DNA of 64,000 bases, from positions 1 to 64,000 of the forward strand of contig NZ_FUXG01000010.1 in the NCBI RefSeq assembly GCF_900167095.1. The letters are read 5' to 3'. Under the pieces are notes generated by a model. It saw only the letters and a list, made by a program, of their open reading frames with translations, did not search any database and had not been told where the DNA came from. Position 1 is the first letter of the stretch. Each line of letters opens with the position of its first letter. Origin of the DNA: Oceanospirillum multiglobuliferum (GTDB lineage Bacteria > Pseudomonadota > Gammaproteobacteria > Pseudomonadales > Halomonadaceae). Below are positions 53,820-63,444 of the stretch, one piece after another. A program made the position numbers and the translations under genes.

Positions 53820-55775
53820 ATGAGTGCTTTTAACGACATTAAAATCAGCCATAAGTTGATGCTAAGTTTCGGCTTAGTTTTGACTTTATTACTGATCACC
53901 TCTTTTGCTGGCTATCAAGGTCTTGCTCGATCAGACAAAGGCTTTGACACATACCGAGAGTTAGCAAGAGACAGTAACCTTGCAGGCCGCTTACAAGCAA
54001 ACTTATTGATGTTTCAGGCAGAATTTAAAGGCTACTTAATTACTCATAACCCTGAATCCCTCACCCATTACCAAGCGCGCTTGGATGCGATGAAAGGCTT
54101 TCTTGATCAAGCTAAGGTTGAGATACAAAAACCTGAGCGTGCTGCATTAATAAAGGACATTGGGCCACTGATTCAAAATTACGAACAGTCTGTTGAGCAG
54201 ATTGTGCAGCTTATTGAGGATCGTGCTAACACCGTTAACCAGATTTTAAGTGTTAACGGTCCCAAAATGCGACAAGTGGTTAGCGATATTCGCCAACAAG
54301 CCTATTTGGCCGGTGATGCCGAACTGTCTCATCTTGCTGGCAACTTGCAAGAAAACCTTATTTTGGGTCGTTTATACCTATTGAAGTACTTTGACTCTGA
54401 AAACAAGGCAGATTTTCAAATCGCTCAGCAGCAGTTAACTCAGATTGTTTTCTCAGATTTACAGGCACTAGATGAACTGCTTTTGACCCAAAACCAACGG
54501 CAGTTAATTGCAGAATTTAAAACCTTAAAGGATGATTACTTAAGTGCAATGAATAAAGTGCAGGCTATTATTGAGCAGCAAAATCAGCTATTAAACACCA
54601 AAGTAGAACAAGTCGGCCCTGTGATTGCCGATAAAATAGAGCAGGTCAAATTATCTGTTATAAAGGATCAAGACTTACTCGGCCCACAACTTCAGCATAA
54701 TAATGAATCAGCCGTGCAATGGATGGCTCTGCTCGCGCTGGCGGCCTTGGTGATTGGCACCCTGTTATCAATCAAGTTCTCTCGTACTATTAATCATCGC
54801 TTACAAATTGCAGTTCAAATCGCACAGCAGATCGCTCAAGGTAATTTGAAGCTTTCGGCAATGGAAACCAGTAAAGATGAAATAGGCCAATTGCAACAGA
54901 CGTTGCTTCAAACAGGCCAAAGCCTTAAAGAGATGATTCAGTCAATTTCAAGTGCAAGTCATGAGATCAGTGGCGCATCTATCCAGCTGTCTGCAATGAC
55001 AGAGCAAGCAGGACGAGGAGCAAAACAGCAGCAACTTGAGGCTGATCAGCTTTCTTCATCAGTAACCGAAATGACCGCCAGCGCCTTACAAGTTGCAGCT
55101 AGCACGCAAGAAACTGCACGCTCAACAGAAAATGCTCGTCAAGAAGCTGACCAAAGCTATCAATTAGTCAGCTCTGCTATTAAGAACATCAGCTTATTAC
55201 ATGACAGTGTCAGCCTGACCGAACAAAGGCTAAATACCGTACAGCAAGAAACGCAAAATATTGGTTCTATTATTGAGGTGATTCAATCTATTGCTGAACA
55301 AACCAATTTACTGGCGTTGAATGCTGCAATTGAAGCCGCTAGAGCAGGCGAGCAAGGAAGAGGCTTTGCCGTAGTTGCAGATGAGGTTCGATCATTGGCA
55401 CAGCGTACACAACAATCGACTGGTGAAATCCATCAATTGATTGCCCGCTTACAGCAAGGCGCTAATGAAGTAGTTGAAGCGATGCAACAAGGTCGTCAAA
55501 TCACAGACACCAGTGTTGAGCTCACCAAAAATGTACAGATTGCCTTGAGTAATATTAATGGCACTGTTGCCATTATCAATGATATGACCTTACAAATTGC
55601 GAGTGCCGCTGAAGAGCAAAGCAAAGTAGCGGAAGAGATCAACCAAAGTGCAGCCAGTGTTCGCAGTGTTGCAGAAGAGAGCATGCATGCCGTGGTTGAA
55701 ACTGTAGCAGCCAGTCAGTCTCTAACCAATACCTCCGTCCGCTTACAAGGTTTGGTAAATCGCTTCACGCTTTAG
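53820..55775 (+). CDS. Methyl-accepting chemotaxis protein with HBM sensor
   Basis: The chemoreceptor has 651 residues: TM1 (about 14-35), a long all-helical periplasmic domain (about 40-298), TM2 (about 302-321), HAMP (about 322-375) and a signalling hairpin. The tip has [17 protein letters not shown] and [16 protein letters not shown] double four-helix bundle of about 250 residues fits the HBM type, of which McpS of Pseudomonas putida senses TCA-cycle acids. No CheR pentapeptide is present at the end (GLVNRFTL). The candidate Fur box upstream suggests possible iron-linked expression. Confidence 0.9.
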   Translation: MSAFNDIKISHKLMLSFGLVLTLLLITSFAGYQGLARSDKGFDTYRELARDSNLAGRLQANLLMFQAEFKGYLITHNPESLTHYQARLDAMKGFLDQAKVEIQKPERAALIKDIGPLIQNYEQSVEQIVQLIEDRANTVNQILSVNGPKMRQVVSDIRQQAYLAGDAELSHLAGNLQENLILGRLYLLKYFDSENKADFQIAQQQLTQIVFSDLQALDELLLTQNQRQLIAEFKTLKDDYLSAMNKVQAIIEQQNQLLNTKVEQVGPVIADKIEQVKLSVIKDQDLLGPQLQHNNESAVQWMALLALAALVIGTLLSIKFSRTINHRLQIAVQIAQQIAQGNLKLSAMETSKDEIGQLQQTLLQTGQSLKEMIQSISSASHEISGASIQLSAMTEQAGRGAKQQQLEADQLSSSVTEMTASALQVAASTQETARSTENARQEADQSYQLVSSAIKNISLLHDSVSLTEQRLNTVQQETQNIGSIIEVIQSIAEQTNLLALNAAIEAARAGEQGRGFAVVADEVRSLAQRTQQSTGEIHQLIARLQQGANEVVEAMQQGRQITDTSVELTKNVQIALSNINGTVAIINDMTLQIASAAEEQSKVAEEINQSAASVRSVAEESMHAVVETVAASQSLTNTSVRLQGLVNRFTL

Positions 55776-56075
55776 GCTGCAAAACTTTATGCAAGAAGCT
55801 GCACTAATGAAGACCATGCTTAAATAAGACGCCCCATTTCAGGGCGCTCCATGAACTAGATCTTACTTTCTATGGGTAGGCTTTAAGCTTACCCATGATG
55901 ATCTACAACCAATCCCACTCAATTAACACTTACTAACACCCTGATAATACCTAGGGTTTTGCACCTATAGTCTATTTTTCTCAACCCGCCCTCTGTTAAG
56001 CCTTACAGAATTTTTAAAGTTGGCCTATATTCTGCTTCAGTAGAGTGTTATTTCTTTGAAAGTGCAGTCATCTCT
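55776..56075. other. Intergenic region with inverted repeats and a CTAGGG half-site
   Basis: A 25-bp near-palindrome (ATGGGTAGGCTT / AAGCTTACCCAT, 55872-55896; one G-U) and a shorter repeat (CGCCC / GGGCG, 55830-55846) follow the chemoreceptor gene. At 55949-55970, CCTAGGGTTTTGCACCTA resembles the operator found at 14.69 and 43.2 kb but with a poor right arm; it lies about 110 bp before the next gene. No gene was seen. Confidence 0.4.
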
Positions 56076-57395
56076 ATGGCACCACATTTGATCATTCCAG
56101 ACCATATTCGTCGCCTTGGCACCCATCCTAGCCGTGTTTCACGCGATAAAGAGCGTTATCGCGGCCATTTCGCCGGATATAGTATTGAAAGCCATTATCA
56201 ACCTATTATCTCTTTGACTCATCAACGGGTAGTGGGCTATGAGGCGCTCTTGCGTGCTAAAAATTCACAGGATCAGCCTTGCTCACCGCTGGACCTATTT
56301 GGGCGCTGTAATAGTGCTACCCAAATAACCCAGTTAGACCGACTGAGCCGCGCCCTACACTTAATGAACTTCAAGTTTATAGGTACAGAGGGACGCTGGT
56401 TATTTCTAAACATTCGTGGCGAAGAGATCCGGCAAAGCAATATGGATGCCGAACGTATTAAAGAAACGTTATCGCTGCATGGTTATCGTCCTGAGCAAAT
56501 CGTACTAGAGATCTTAGAAGATGCCGTACATGACGAGCTGCTATTGGCAGAGTTTGTACAGGCTTTTCGAGACGCAGGGTTTCTAGTCGCTATTGATGAC
56601 TTCGGGACAGGCCAATCCAATTTTGATCGAATTTGGAAGATTAATCCCAATATTGTAAAGCTGGATCGCTCAATGATCCGTAACGCACAACAACAACCAA
56701 GGGCGCGCCGGATTTTCCCTCGCTTGGTTAGTTTATTGCGAGAAACAGAATCCTTAGTATTGATTGAAGGTATTGAGAACGAAGAGGAAGCGCTGTTAGC
56801 AATGGATACAGAGGCTGATATGGTGCAAGGCTTTTTCTTTGCAAAACCCTCTTTAAACGGCATAGATCGAGAAGACTTACCGATACAAATTAGCCGATTG
56901 CACCATCAATATGCATTGCAGCAAAAATCAGGTCGGCAGAATTTTCATGCCCAGCTGACAATTTTTGAAACTATGCTGACAGCTTGCTCTGATTTAATTC
57001 GTTTAGGCAACAGCTTTGAATCTTGTTGTATTGGTCTACTCACCCAACTGGGCTGTCGTCGTATCTTTTTATTAAATGATGAAGGCTACCAGTTGACGCA
57101 AACCATCGCCTCAGACAACTCTGCGGCACTGGCTCGCTATCACCCCTTACAACAAGCTCAAGGCGCTAATTGGGCCAGAAGAAAATACTTTCAGAGAGCC
57201 ATTGAAGCACCGGGTAGAGTCTATATTTCTCGCCCTTATTTGGCTTTACCCGATGCAAGTATTGATGTCACCTTTTCTCTAGCATTTACCATGAACGGCC
57301 AAACCTTTGTACTGTGCTGTGATGTAGACTCTCGCAGCGTTGATGCCGCAGGTAATTTATTACAACAGGGCCAGTTGATTATTAACTTACAATAA
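56076..57395 (+). CDS. EAL-domain c-di-GMP phosphodiesterase
   Basis: The soluble protein has 439 residues. The EAL domain (about 30-270) has intact catalytic motifs: YEALLR, the Asn in LFLNIRGEE, VLEILED, AIDDFGTGQSNF, VKLDRSM, IEGIE and QGFFFAKP. The C-terminal region (about 290-435) is a GAF-like or other unassigned domain (LTACSDLIRLGNSFESCC, RRIFLLNDEG). It probably degrades c-di-GMP. No membrane helix is visible. A weak relative of the CTAGGG operator lies upstream. The protein begins with an unusual basic stretch, HIRRLGTHPSRVSRDKERYR. Confidence 0.88.
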   Translation: MAPHLIIPDHIRRLGTHPSRVSRDKERYRGHFAGYSIESHYQPIISLTHQRVVGYEALLRAKNSQDQPCSPLDLFGRCNSATQITQLDRLSRALHLMNFKFIGTEGRWLFLNIRGEEIRQSNMDAERIKETLSLHGYRPEQIVLEILEDAVHDELLLAEFVQAFRDAGFLVAIDDFGTGQSNFDRIWKINPNIVKLDRSMIRNAQQQPRARRIFPRLVSLLRETESLVLIEGIENEEEALLAMDTEADMVQGFFFAKPSLNGIDREDLPIQISRLHHQYALQQKSGRQNFHAQLTIFETMLTACSDLIRLGNSFESCCIGLLTQLGCRRIFLLNDEGYQLTQTIASDNSAALARYHPLQQAQGANWARRKYFQRAIEAPGRVYISRPYLALPDASIDVTFSLAFTMNGQTFVLCCDVDSRSVDAAGNLLQQGQLIINLQ

Positions 57396-57480
57396 ACCAT
57401 TAATGTATTGACCTATTAACTGTAATAAATAATACAACTGCTTGATCTGGCGATTGTTTATCTATAATTCTGAGACTAAG

Positions 57481-59037
57481 ATGAAGTTTCATCCTAAGTC
57501 ACAGATTCTACATATGACAGCTGTAATTGATACTGAAAACCAGCCCTTTCCTCTGGTCATCCGTTATTTAGGAATCGATACACATCAACAGCCTACGGTC
57601 TATCTGCGCCGTAATAGTCACGTTTGCAAAGCGGAAGGTTTTGCCAGCGCATCAAGAGTGCAGATTAGCAGTGAACAGGCCACAATCATTGCCTCTTTAA
57701 ATATTGTAGACAGTGATATTCTAGCCTCTGGTGAAATAGGCTTATCACTTTCTGCCGCACATTTGCTTAAAGCCCCTGAGCGCAGCATTGTGCATGTTTG
57801 CCATCCCAAGCCCATTCAGTCTCTTAGCCATCTACGCCATAAGGTTTATGGTCATCATTTAAATGATAACCAAATGGACAGCATCGTCTCTGACATTGTC
57901 GCGGGGAGATACTCAGACGTACATCTGGCAACGTTTATTACAGCCTGTGCAGGTAAAAATCTTGATCAAGAAGAGATTATCAGCCTAACTCGCGCCATGT
58001 TACATGCAGGCGATCGCTTAGACTGGCATACCAGCCCCGTAGTGGATAAGCACTGTGTTGGTGGTTTGCCCGGTAATAGGACAACGCCTATTGTGGTGAG
58101 TATCGTTACCGCCTGCGGGGGCGTGATGCCTAAAACCTCCTCCCGTGCGATTACCTCTCCGGCAGGTACAGCAGACACTATGAGCACTATGACAGAGGTT
58201 GAGTTAGACCTACCTGTATTAAAACAAGTGGTGCAACAAGAGGGCGGCTGCTTAGCTTGGGGAGGCTCTGTTCACCTTAGCCCTGCTGATGATATTTTGA
58301 TTAGAGCAGAGCGCGAGCTAGACTTAGACAGCGAAGGCCAAATGGTCGCCTCTGTTTTATCTAAAAAAATCGCTGCTGGCTCCAGCCACGTCCTAATTGA
58401 TATCCCTATTGGCCCCACTGCCAAAGTACGCTCACAAGCTGATGCAGAGCTACTATCTGATCTGTTAATGACCACAGGCAAAGCCCTTGGCTTAACTGTA
58501 GAGGTGATCTGCACCGATGGCAGCCAACCTGTTGGCCGTGGTATTGGCCCAGCGTTAGAAGCACAAGATATTATCAAGGTGCTTAAAAACCAAGCGGATG
58601 CACCGCAAGATCTACGTGAAAGATCCTTATTACTAGCAGGGAAAGTGCTAGAAATGGCAGGTTTAGCGCCACAAGGCCAAGGATTGAGAAAGGCAGAGCA
58701 CACTCTAATAACAGGCGCAGCTTGGGATAAATTTTTCAAAATTTGTGAAGGACAAGGCGGTTTTAAAAAACCAACGGTTGCACACTATCAATACTCTTGG
58801 TGCAGCCCCTTAAATGGTGTTGTAAGCGCTATTGATAACCGTAACTTAGCCAAACTCGCTAAGCTTGCTGGCGCACCGGAAGACCTTGCCGCAGGCGTCA
58901 CCTTAGAAGTGAAACTCGGCCATTCGATCCGTATCGGAGACCCTTTACTGGTCATACATGCAGAAAGTCCTGGGGCGCTGAATTATGCCATCGAATTTCT
59001 GACCGACAGACCTGACATTATTAAGATAACGCCATGA
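57481..59037 (+). CDS. AMP/thymidine phosphorylase-family enzyme with archaeal-type N-terminus
   Basis: The protein has about 518 residues. An N-terminal domain of about 85 residues (PLVIRYLGIDTHQQPTVYLR) precedes the thymidine-phosphorylase core: HHLNDNQMDSIVSDIVAGRY, DKHCVGGLPGNRTTPIVVS, ITSPAGTADTMSTMTEV and DGSQPVGRGIGPALEA. The extra N-terminal domain is the mark of AMP-phosphorylase-like enzymes, which convert AMP and phosphate to adenine and ribose 1,5-bisphosphate. ATG 57481 has GAG upstream, preferred over TTG 57442. Its stop overlaps the next ATG by four bases (ATGA), coupling it to a PRPP-synthetase-like gene. The true substrate is unproven. Confidence 0.85.
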   Translation: MKFHPKSQILHMTAVIDTENQPFPLVIRYLGIDTHQQPTVYLRRNSHVCKAEGFASASRVQISSEQATIIASLNIVDSDILASGEIGLSLSAAHLLKAPERSIVHVCHPKPIQSLSHLRHKVYGHHLNDNQMDSIVSDIVAGRYSDVHLATFITACAGKNLDQEEIISLTRAMLHAGDRLDWHTSPVVDKHCVGGLPGNRTTPIVVSIVTACGGVMPKTSSRAITSPAGTADTMSTMTEVELDLPVLKQVVQQEGGCLAWGGSVHLSPADDILIRAERELDLDSEGQMVASVLSKKIAAGSSHVLIDIPIGPTAKVRSQADAELLSDLLMTTGKALGLTVEVICTDGSQPVGRGIGPALEAQDIIKVLKNQADAPQDLRERSLLLAGKVLEMAGLAPQGQGLRKAEHTLITGAAWDKFFKICEGQGGFKKPTVAHYQYSWCSPLNGVVSAIDNRNLAKLAKLAGAPEDLAAGVTLEVKLGHSIRIGDPLLVIHAESPGALNYAIEFLTDRPDIIKITP

Positions 59038-59918
59038 AACCGATTCTTTTTGATCTGAACGACGGCAGCACAATCGCCAACAGTTTGTGCCAACAACTTG
59101 ATGCCACTCTAGGTGAGTTGAGCCAACGTCAATTCCCTGACGGTGAGTCTTACCTACAAGTGGTAACCCCTGTACATGGCGCACAAGTAATTGTGCTTTG
59201 TACCTTATATCAGCCTAATGAAAAGTTTTTGCCTTTGGTTTACTTGGCAGAAACCTTAAAAGAGATGGGGGCAAAAAAGGTGCTCTTAGTCGCGCCTTAC
59301 TTAGCCTATATGCGTCAAGATAAGCGCTTTAAGCCAGGAGAGTGCATTACCTCTCGCCATTTTGCCGCTCTGATTTCACGCAGTTTTGATGCACTCATTA
59401 CAGTAGATCCTCATCTGCACCGTTACGACCGTTTAGATGAGATCTATAGCATTCCGAACCAAGTTGTTGCTTCGGCAGAAAGTGTTGCGCTGTGGATTAA
59501 ACAACATGTGCCTAACCCTTTGCTGATAGGCCCTGATAGTGAAAGTGAACAGTGGGTGGCTGAGGTTGCTCATTTAGCCGCTGCACCTTTTGAAGTGTTG
59601 CTGAAAGAGCGTCACGGTGATTGGGATGTAACCGTTTCATTGCCCCATGTCGAGCGCTACCAGCAACACACCCCTATATTGCTGGATGACATTATCTCCA
59701 GTGGCCGCACAATGTTAGAAACCATCCAACATCTAGGCAATGCAGGTATGAAACCTGTTATCTGTATTGGCACTCATGGACTATTTGCTGAAAACGCCTA
59801 TGACCAGATGTTATTGGCACATACGGCCCAAGTAATCACCTGCAACACCGTCAATCACCCCAGCAACGCCATTGATATTGCCCCAGCACTGGCTCAAGCG
59901 ATTGGCCATTATCTGTAA
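59034..59918 (+). CDS. Ribose-phosphate pyrophosphokinase-like protein
   Basis: The protein has 294 residues, shorter than the usual 310-315 of housekeeping PrsA. Visible motifs are RQFPDGESYLQV, VAPYLAYMRQDKRFKPGE with the ATP-binding arginine region, the pyrophosphate-metal loop VDPHLHRYDRLDEIY, and the PRPP motif LLDDIISSGRTMLETI. Translationally coupled to the phosphorylase by ATGA. A dedicated enzyme making PRPP from the ribose phosphate released upstream is plausible. A second, housekeeping prs presumably exists elsewhere. Confidence 0.85.
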   Translation: MKPILFDLNDGSTIANSLCQQLDATLGELSQRQFPDGESYLQVVTPVHGAQVIVLCTLYQPNEKFLPLVYLAETLKEMGAKKVLLVAPYLAYMRQDKRFKPGECITSRHFAALISRSFDALITVDPHLHRYDRLDEIYSIPNQVVASAESVALWIKQHVPNPLLIGPDSESEQWVAEVAHLAAAPFEVLLKERHGDWDVTVSLPHVERYQQHTPILLDDIISSGRTMLETIQHLGNAGMKPVICIGTHGLFAENAYDQMLLAHTAQVITCNTVNHPSNAIDIAPALAQAIGHYL

Positions 59919-59925
59919 ACCTATA

Positions 59926-59961
59926 TTGGCTAGTTTGAAGGTTGTCTCAAACTAGCCAAAA
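59926..59961. terminator. Convergent terminator hairpin
   Basis: A 13-bp perfect stem (TTGGCTAGTTTGA / TCAAACTAGCCAA) with an 8-base loop between two convergent genes. T-runs are weak on both sides. Confidence 0.65.
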
Positions 59962-59977
59962 CTTTGACCTCAACACC

Positions 59978-61324
59978 TTAGAGTAAGCTCCAAGCTGCAA
60001 ATGCAATCAAGATAATCATAGCAATATTCAGATAAATCCCCGTCCGCATCATCTGTCCCTGTGGTACATAGCCTGAGCCAAACACAATCGCATTGGGTGG
60101 CGTAGCAACAGGCAACATAAAGGCACAGGAGGCCGAAATCGCAATGACCGAAGCCAATACAACAGGCGACAGCCCCATGGCTTGCGCAATTGAGACAAAT
60201 ATAGGCACTAGCAGAGCGCTACTGGCTGTATTACTGGCAATTTCGGTCAGCATCACCACAAAGGCCGTGATGGCGAGCATAAACAGCAGCAAAGGCGCAC
60301 CGTCTAATAGCTGATTAATCGACTCTGCAAGGAAAACACTAGCCCCTGTTGTTTTCAAAATGGCCGATAGGGTTAAGCCCCCACCAAAGAGCAGTAACAC
60401 CCCCCAATCTGCCGATTGTTCAATATCCTTCCAGCTCACCAGTTTTAAAGCACATAGCAGAACAATCGCCAATAGCGCAACAATGGCGTCAAACCCTTTT
60501 TCAATGCCTAAACTGCTTGAGACAGGGGCACTGAACAGCCACAGTAGAACCGTGATTGTAAACACCGCTAACGTGAGCCATTGCTGTAACCCCATCGTTT
60601 GGCGTTTTTCCTGTAAATCAAAGGTATGCGACAAATTGGGACGAAGTACCCACCAAAGAATACCCAACATCGTAGGCTGCATCAGCAAAACGGCAGGGAC
60701 ACCCACCTTCATCCAATCCGCAAAACCAATCCCCACCGCAGCAGCTGCAATGGCATTTGGCGGGCTACCCACTAGCGTGCCTATACCACCAATATTGGCA
60801 GAGTAAGCGATGCCTAGTAGTAGGAACCAATAGGTACGCTGATTATGTTCATAAGGCAAACGGGCGAGCATCCCTAAAGCCAAAGGTAGCATCATCGCAG
60901 TTGTCGCGGTGTTCGAAATCCACATAGAAACAAAAGCCGCCGTTGCAAAAAGCAGAACAGTTGCCAACCACATCCGCCCTTTGGCAATCCGTAAGACCAA
61001 TCCCGCTATACGCTCATCTAGCGATTGTTTATGCAGTGCCGCAGCAAGGGCAAAGCCCCCTAGAAATAGGAAAATAATAGGATTCGCAAAGTTCTTCATC
61101 GCCTCAGCAACGGAGAAAATGCCCAGTACCACCGCCAGAATTGGCACCAACAGCGCCGTAACCGTGATGTGAAAAGTCTCTGTCATCCAAAGCAATGCAA
61201 TGGCCGCCAGCATCGCTAAACCTAGGCGCAGATTGGTATCAAGATCTAAACCAAAGTAAATGCCTAGTCCGACCAGCACAGAAAGTAAAAAGGTAAGCTG
61301 CGTTCGCTGCACACTAATCTCCAT
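59978..61324 (-). CDS. DASS-family (SLC13) dicarboxylate/sulfate transporter
   Basis: The membrane protein has 448 residues and about 12 helices. Family motifs are LALLWMTETFHIT, IFLFLGGFALAAALHKQSLD, WISNTATTAMMLPLALG (the SNT motif of the first hairpin) and EIASNTASSALLVPI (the second SNT motif), ending MLPVATPPNAIVFGSG. It is a Na+-coupled carrier of C4-dicarboxylates, citrate-like acids or sulfate; the substrate is not assignable by eye. It is alone, convergent with the PRPP-synthetase-like gene. Confidence 0.9.
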   Translation of the reverse strand: MEISVQRTQLTFLLSVLVGLGIYFGLDLDTNLRLGLAMLAAIALLWMTETFHITVTALLVPILAVVLGIFSVAEAMKNFANPIIFLFLGGFALAAALHKQSLDERIAGLVLRIAKGRMWLATVLLFATAAFVSMWISNTATTAMMLPLALGMLARLPYEHNQRTYWFLLLGIAYSANIGGIGTLVGSPPNAIAAAAVGIGFADWMKVGVPAVLLMQPTMLGILWWVLRPNLSHTFDLQEKRQTMGLQQWLTLAVFTITVLLWLFSAPVSSSLGIEKGFDAIVALLAIVLLCALKLVSWKDIEQSADWGVLLLFGGGLTLSAILKTTGASVFLAESINQLLDGAPLLLFMLAITAFVVMLTEIASNTASSALLVPIFVSIAQAMGLSPVVLASVIAISASCAFMLPVATPPNAIVFGSGYVPQGQMMRTGIYLNIAMIILIAFAAWSLL

Positions 61325-61429
61325 CTGTCATAGCGTATTGAGATTACGCTTGCAAACGCAAGCCATTGTGAGCAATTTTAGCATAGCAGGAGGCAGTGAT
61401 AGATTGACGGCTGACAAGCAAGCCAAGAA

Positions 61430-61478
61430 GAAAACCCGCCACCAGAGTCTTTGCACGATTGGCTGATGGCGGGTTTAG
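61430..61478 (-). terminator. Terminator of the amino-acid ABC operon
   Basis: The arms AAACCCGCCA and TGGCGGGTTT pair over a 25-base loop. On the minus strand the stem runs into TTTTCTTCTT. It lies 25 bases past the ATPase gene. Confidence 0.65.
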
Positions 61479-61502
61479 AGCTTAAAGACCAACAGTATCA
61501 GA

Positions 61503-62285
61503 TTAATGTTGCAGAATTTGGCTCAAGAACAACTGTGTACGCTCAGATTGAGGATGATTGAAGAAGTTATGAGGGTCATTTTCTTCAATAATCTGCCCCT
61601 TATCCATGAAGATCACTCGGTCTGCCACTGTTTTGGCAAAGCCCATCTCATGAGTTACACAGATCATGGTCATCCCTTCTTGTGCCAGCTCAATCATTAC
61701 GTCTAACACTTCCTTGATCATCTCAGGGTCAAGTGCTGATGTAGGCTCATCAAACAGCATCACCTGAGGATTCATGCATAAACTACGGGCAATAGCCACA
61801 CGCTGTTGTTGACCACCTGAAAGCTGACCGGGAAACTTCAGCGCCTGATCCTGAATTTTTACTCGTTCAAGATACTTCATCGCCATAGCTTCCGCCTCTT
61901 TACGCGGAATCTTACGCACCCAAATCGGTGCCAAACAGCAGTTCTCCAACACGGTTAAATGAGGAAATAGGTTAAAGTGCTGAAACACCATTCCCACTTC
62001 GCGACGAATAGTTTCGATATTTTTAAGGTCGTTGTTCAATGTTGTACCACCGACGATGATGTCGCCTTTTTGGTGCTCTTCTAAACGGTTAATGCAGCGA
62101 ATAGTCGTTGATTTGCCGGAGCCTGAAGGGCCACAAATTACGATACGCTCGCCTTTACGCACCTCAAGATTCACATCTTTTAAAACATGAAACTGACCAT
62201 ACCATTTGTTAACACCGCGCAGCTCCACCATTAGCTCATCGTTCAGCTCGCGCGCAGCAGCAGAGTTTGTTGTATTAGTTGTCAT
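61503..62285 (-). CDS. aapP: Polar amino-acid ABC transporter ATP-binding protein
   Basis: The ATPase has 260 residues: Walker [11 protein letters not shown], the ABC signature [15 protein letters not shown], Walker [14 protein letters not shown] and the switch histidine in [10 protein letters not shown]. It has GlnQ/AapP family length and sequence. It energises the AapQ/AapM permeases encoded immediately upstream (29 bp). The N-terminal 15 residues are variable. It is the last gene of the operon. Confidence 0.95.
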   Translation of the reverse strand: MTTNTTNSAAARELNDELMVELRGVNKWYGQFHVLKDVNLEVRKGERIVICGPSGSGKSTTIRCINRLEEHQKGDIIVGGTTLNNDLKNIETIRREVGMVFQHFNLFPHLTVLENCCLAPIWVRKIPRKEAEAMAMKYLERVKIQDQALKFPGQLSGGQQQRVAIARSLCMNPQVMLFDEPTSALDPEMIKEVLDVMIELAQEGMTMICVTHEMGFAKTVADRVIFMDKGQIIEENDPHNFFNHPQSERTQLFLSQILQH

Positions 62286-62314
62286 TATTAAAATGTCTCC
62301 AAAATCTGTCTGGG

Positions 62315-63430
62315 TTAACGGGAGCCGTGACCCGTGTGGAAGCGGTTTTCAAGATGCTGACTGTATTTAGACATGCCAAAACAGAATACCCAGAACACAA
62401 AAGCAACAAAGGCATAACCTTCAACGGAGAACCCTAGCCATTTAGGGTCGGTTAAACCTGCCTGAACAATTGCCAATAGATCAAATAAACCGATGATAAG
62501 CACCAAACTGGTATCTTTAAACAGTGCAATAAAGGTGTTCACAATACCGGGAATCATCAGTTTCAACGCTTGCGGTAAGACGACAAAAACCATCATTTTC
62601 CAATAGTTCAAACCCAATGCCTGAGCGGCTTCATACTGTCCTTTTGGAATTGCTTGCAAACCACCCCGAACCACCTCCGCCATATAAGCAGATTGGAACA
62701 TCACGATGCCGATCATAGCGCGTAGCAGCTTGTCAAAGTTCATCTCTTCGGGGACAAACAGTGGCAGCATCACAGAGGCCATGAATAACACGGTAATCAG
62801 TGGAATACCGCGCCAAAACTCGATGTAAACCACACAAAAGCTTTTAACTATAGGCATCTCTGAGCGACGGCCAAGTGCCAGTAAGACACCAAAAGGCAGC
62901 GCTGCCACAATTCCCACAATCGCCAGCACTAAAGTCAGTGAGAGGCCACCCCATTTATGAGTTTCCACCACCTCTAGGCCAAAGCTACCACCGTATAGTA
63001 AGAAGTACGCCAGTATTGGGAATACCAATAGCACCACTGCTGCAACCATCCCCTTATAGGGCAGGTTCGGTAGCATCAGCCACAGCACCTGAGCAACTAA
63101 CAGTAAGAAGGTAAGGTTAATGCGCCAAATTTCAGCCTCTGGATAAAATCCATACATAAACTGATCGAAACGATTGGCTACAAATACCCAACAAGCACCG
63201 CCAGAGGTACAGGCATCTCGACTAGAGCCAGTCCAATCTGAGTTGATAAACACCCAGCTAATAGTTGGCGTCAGTAAAATGTAAAGTAAATACAGTGCAA
63301 AGAGTGTGAGTACACTATTGGTGATATTCGAAAATAGATTAGCACGCATCCAACCTATCACCCCTACGCTACTGGCAGGAGGTGGCAGATTAGGTAGCAT
63401 GTCGTGTCTGACTTTGCTCAAATTGCTCAC
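62315..63430 (-). CDS. aapM: Amino-acid ABC transporter permease (AapM type)
   Basis: The inner-membrane permease has 371 residues. The long AapM N-terminal half carries extra helices and a periplasmic loop (e.g. [13 protein letters not shown]). The typical C-terminal permease domain has [41 protein letters not shown] (the EAA ATPase-docking loop) and [14 protein letters not shown]. It forms a heterodimer with AapQ for L-amino acid uptake. It starts 14 bp after the AapQ stop. Confidence 0.93.
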   Translation of the reverse strand: MSNLSKVRHDMLPNLPPPASSVGVIGWMRANLFSNITNSVLTLFALYLLYILLTPTISWVFINSDWTGSSRDACTSGGACWVFVANRFDQFMYGFYPEAEIWRINLTFLLLVAQVLWLMLPNLPYKGMVAAVVLLVFPILAYFLLYGGSFGLEVVETHKWGGLSLTLVLAIVGIVAALPFGVLLALGRRSEMPIVKSFCVVYIEFWRGIPLITVLFMASVMLPLFVPEEMNFDKLLRAMIGIVMFQSAYMAEVVRGGLQAIPKGQYEAAQALGLNYWKMMVFVVLPQALKLMIPGIVNTFIALFKDTSLVLIIGLFDLLAIVQAGLTDPKWLGFSVEGYAFVAFVFWVFCFGMSKYSQHLENRFHTGHGSR

Positions 63431-63444
63431 AATTATTTCTCCTG

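Noticed and set aside
56483-56863. 126-residue open frame opposite the EAL gene
   Set aside because: Antisense shadow of conserved EAL coding sequence; no start signal.
58272-58739. 155-residue open frame on the minus strand
   Set aside because: It lies fully inside the phosphorylase gene on the opposite strand, has a low-complexity Ser/Ala composition and no ribosome site.
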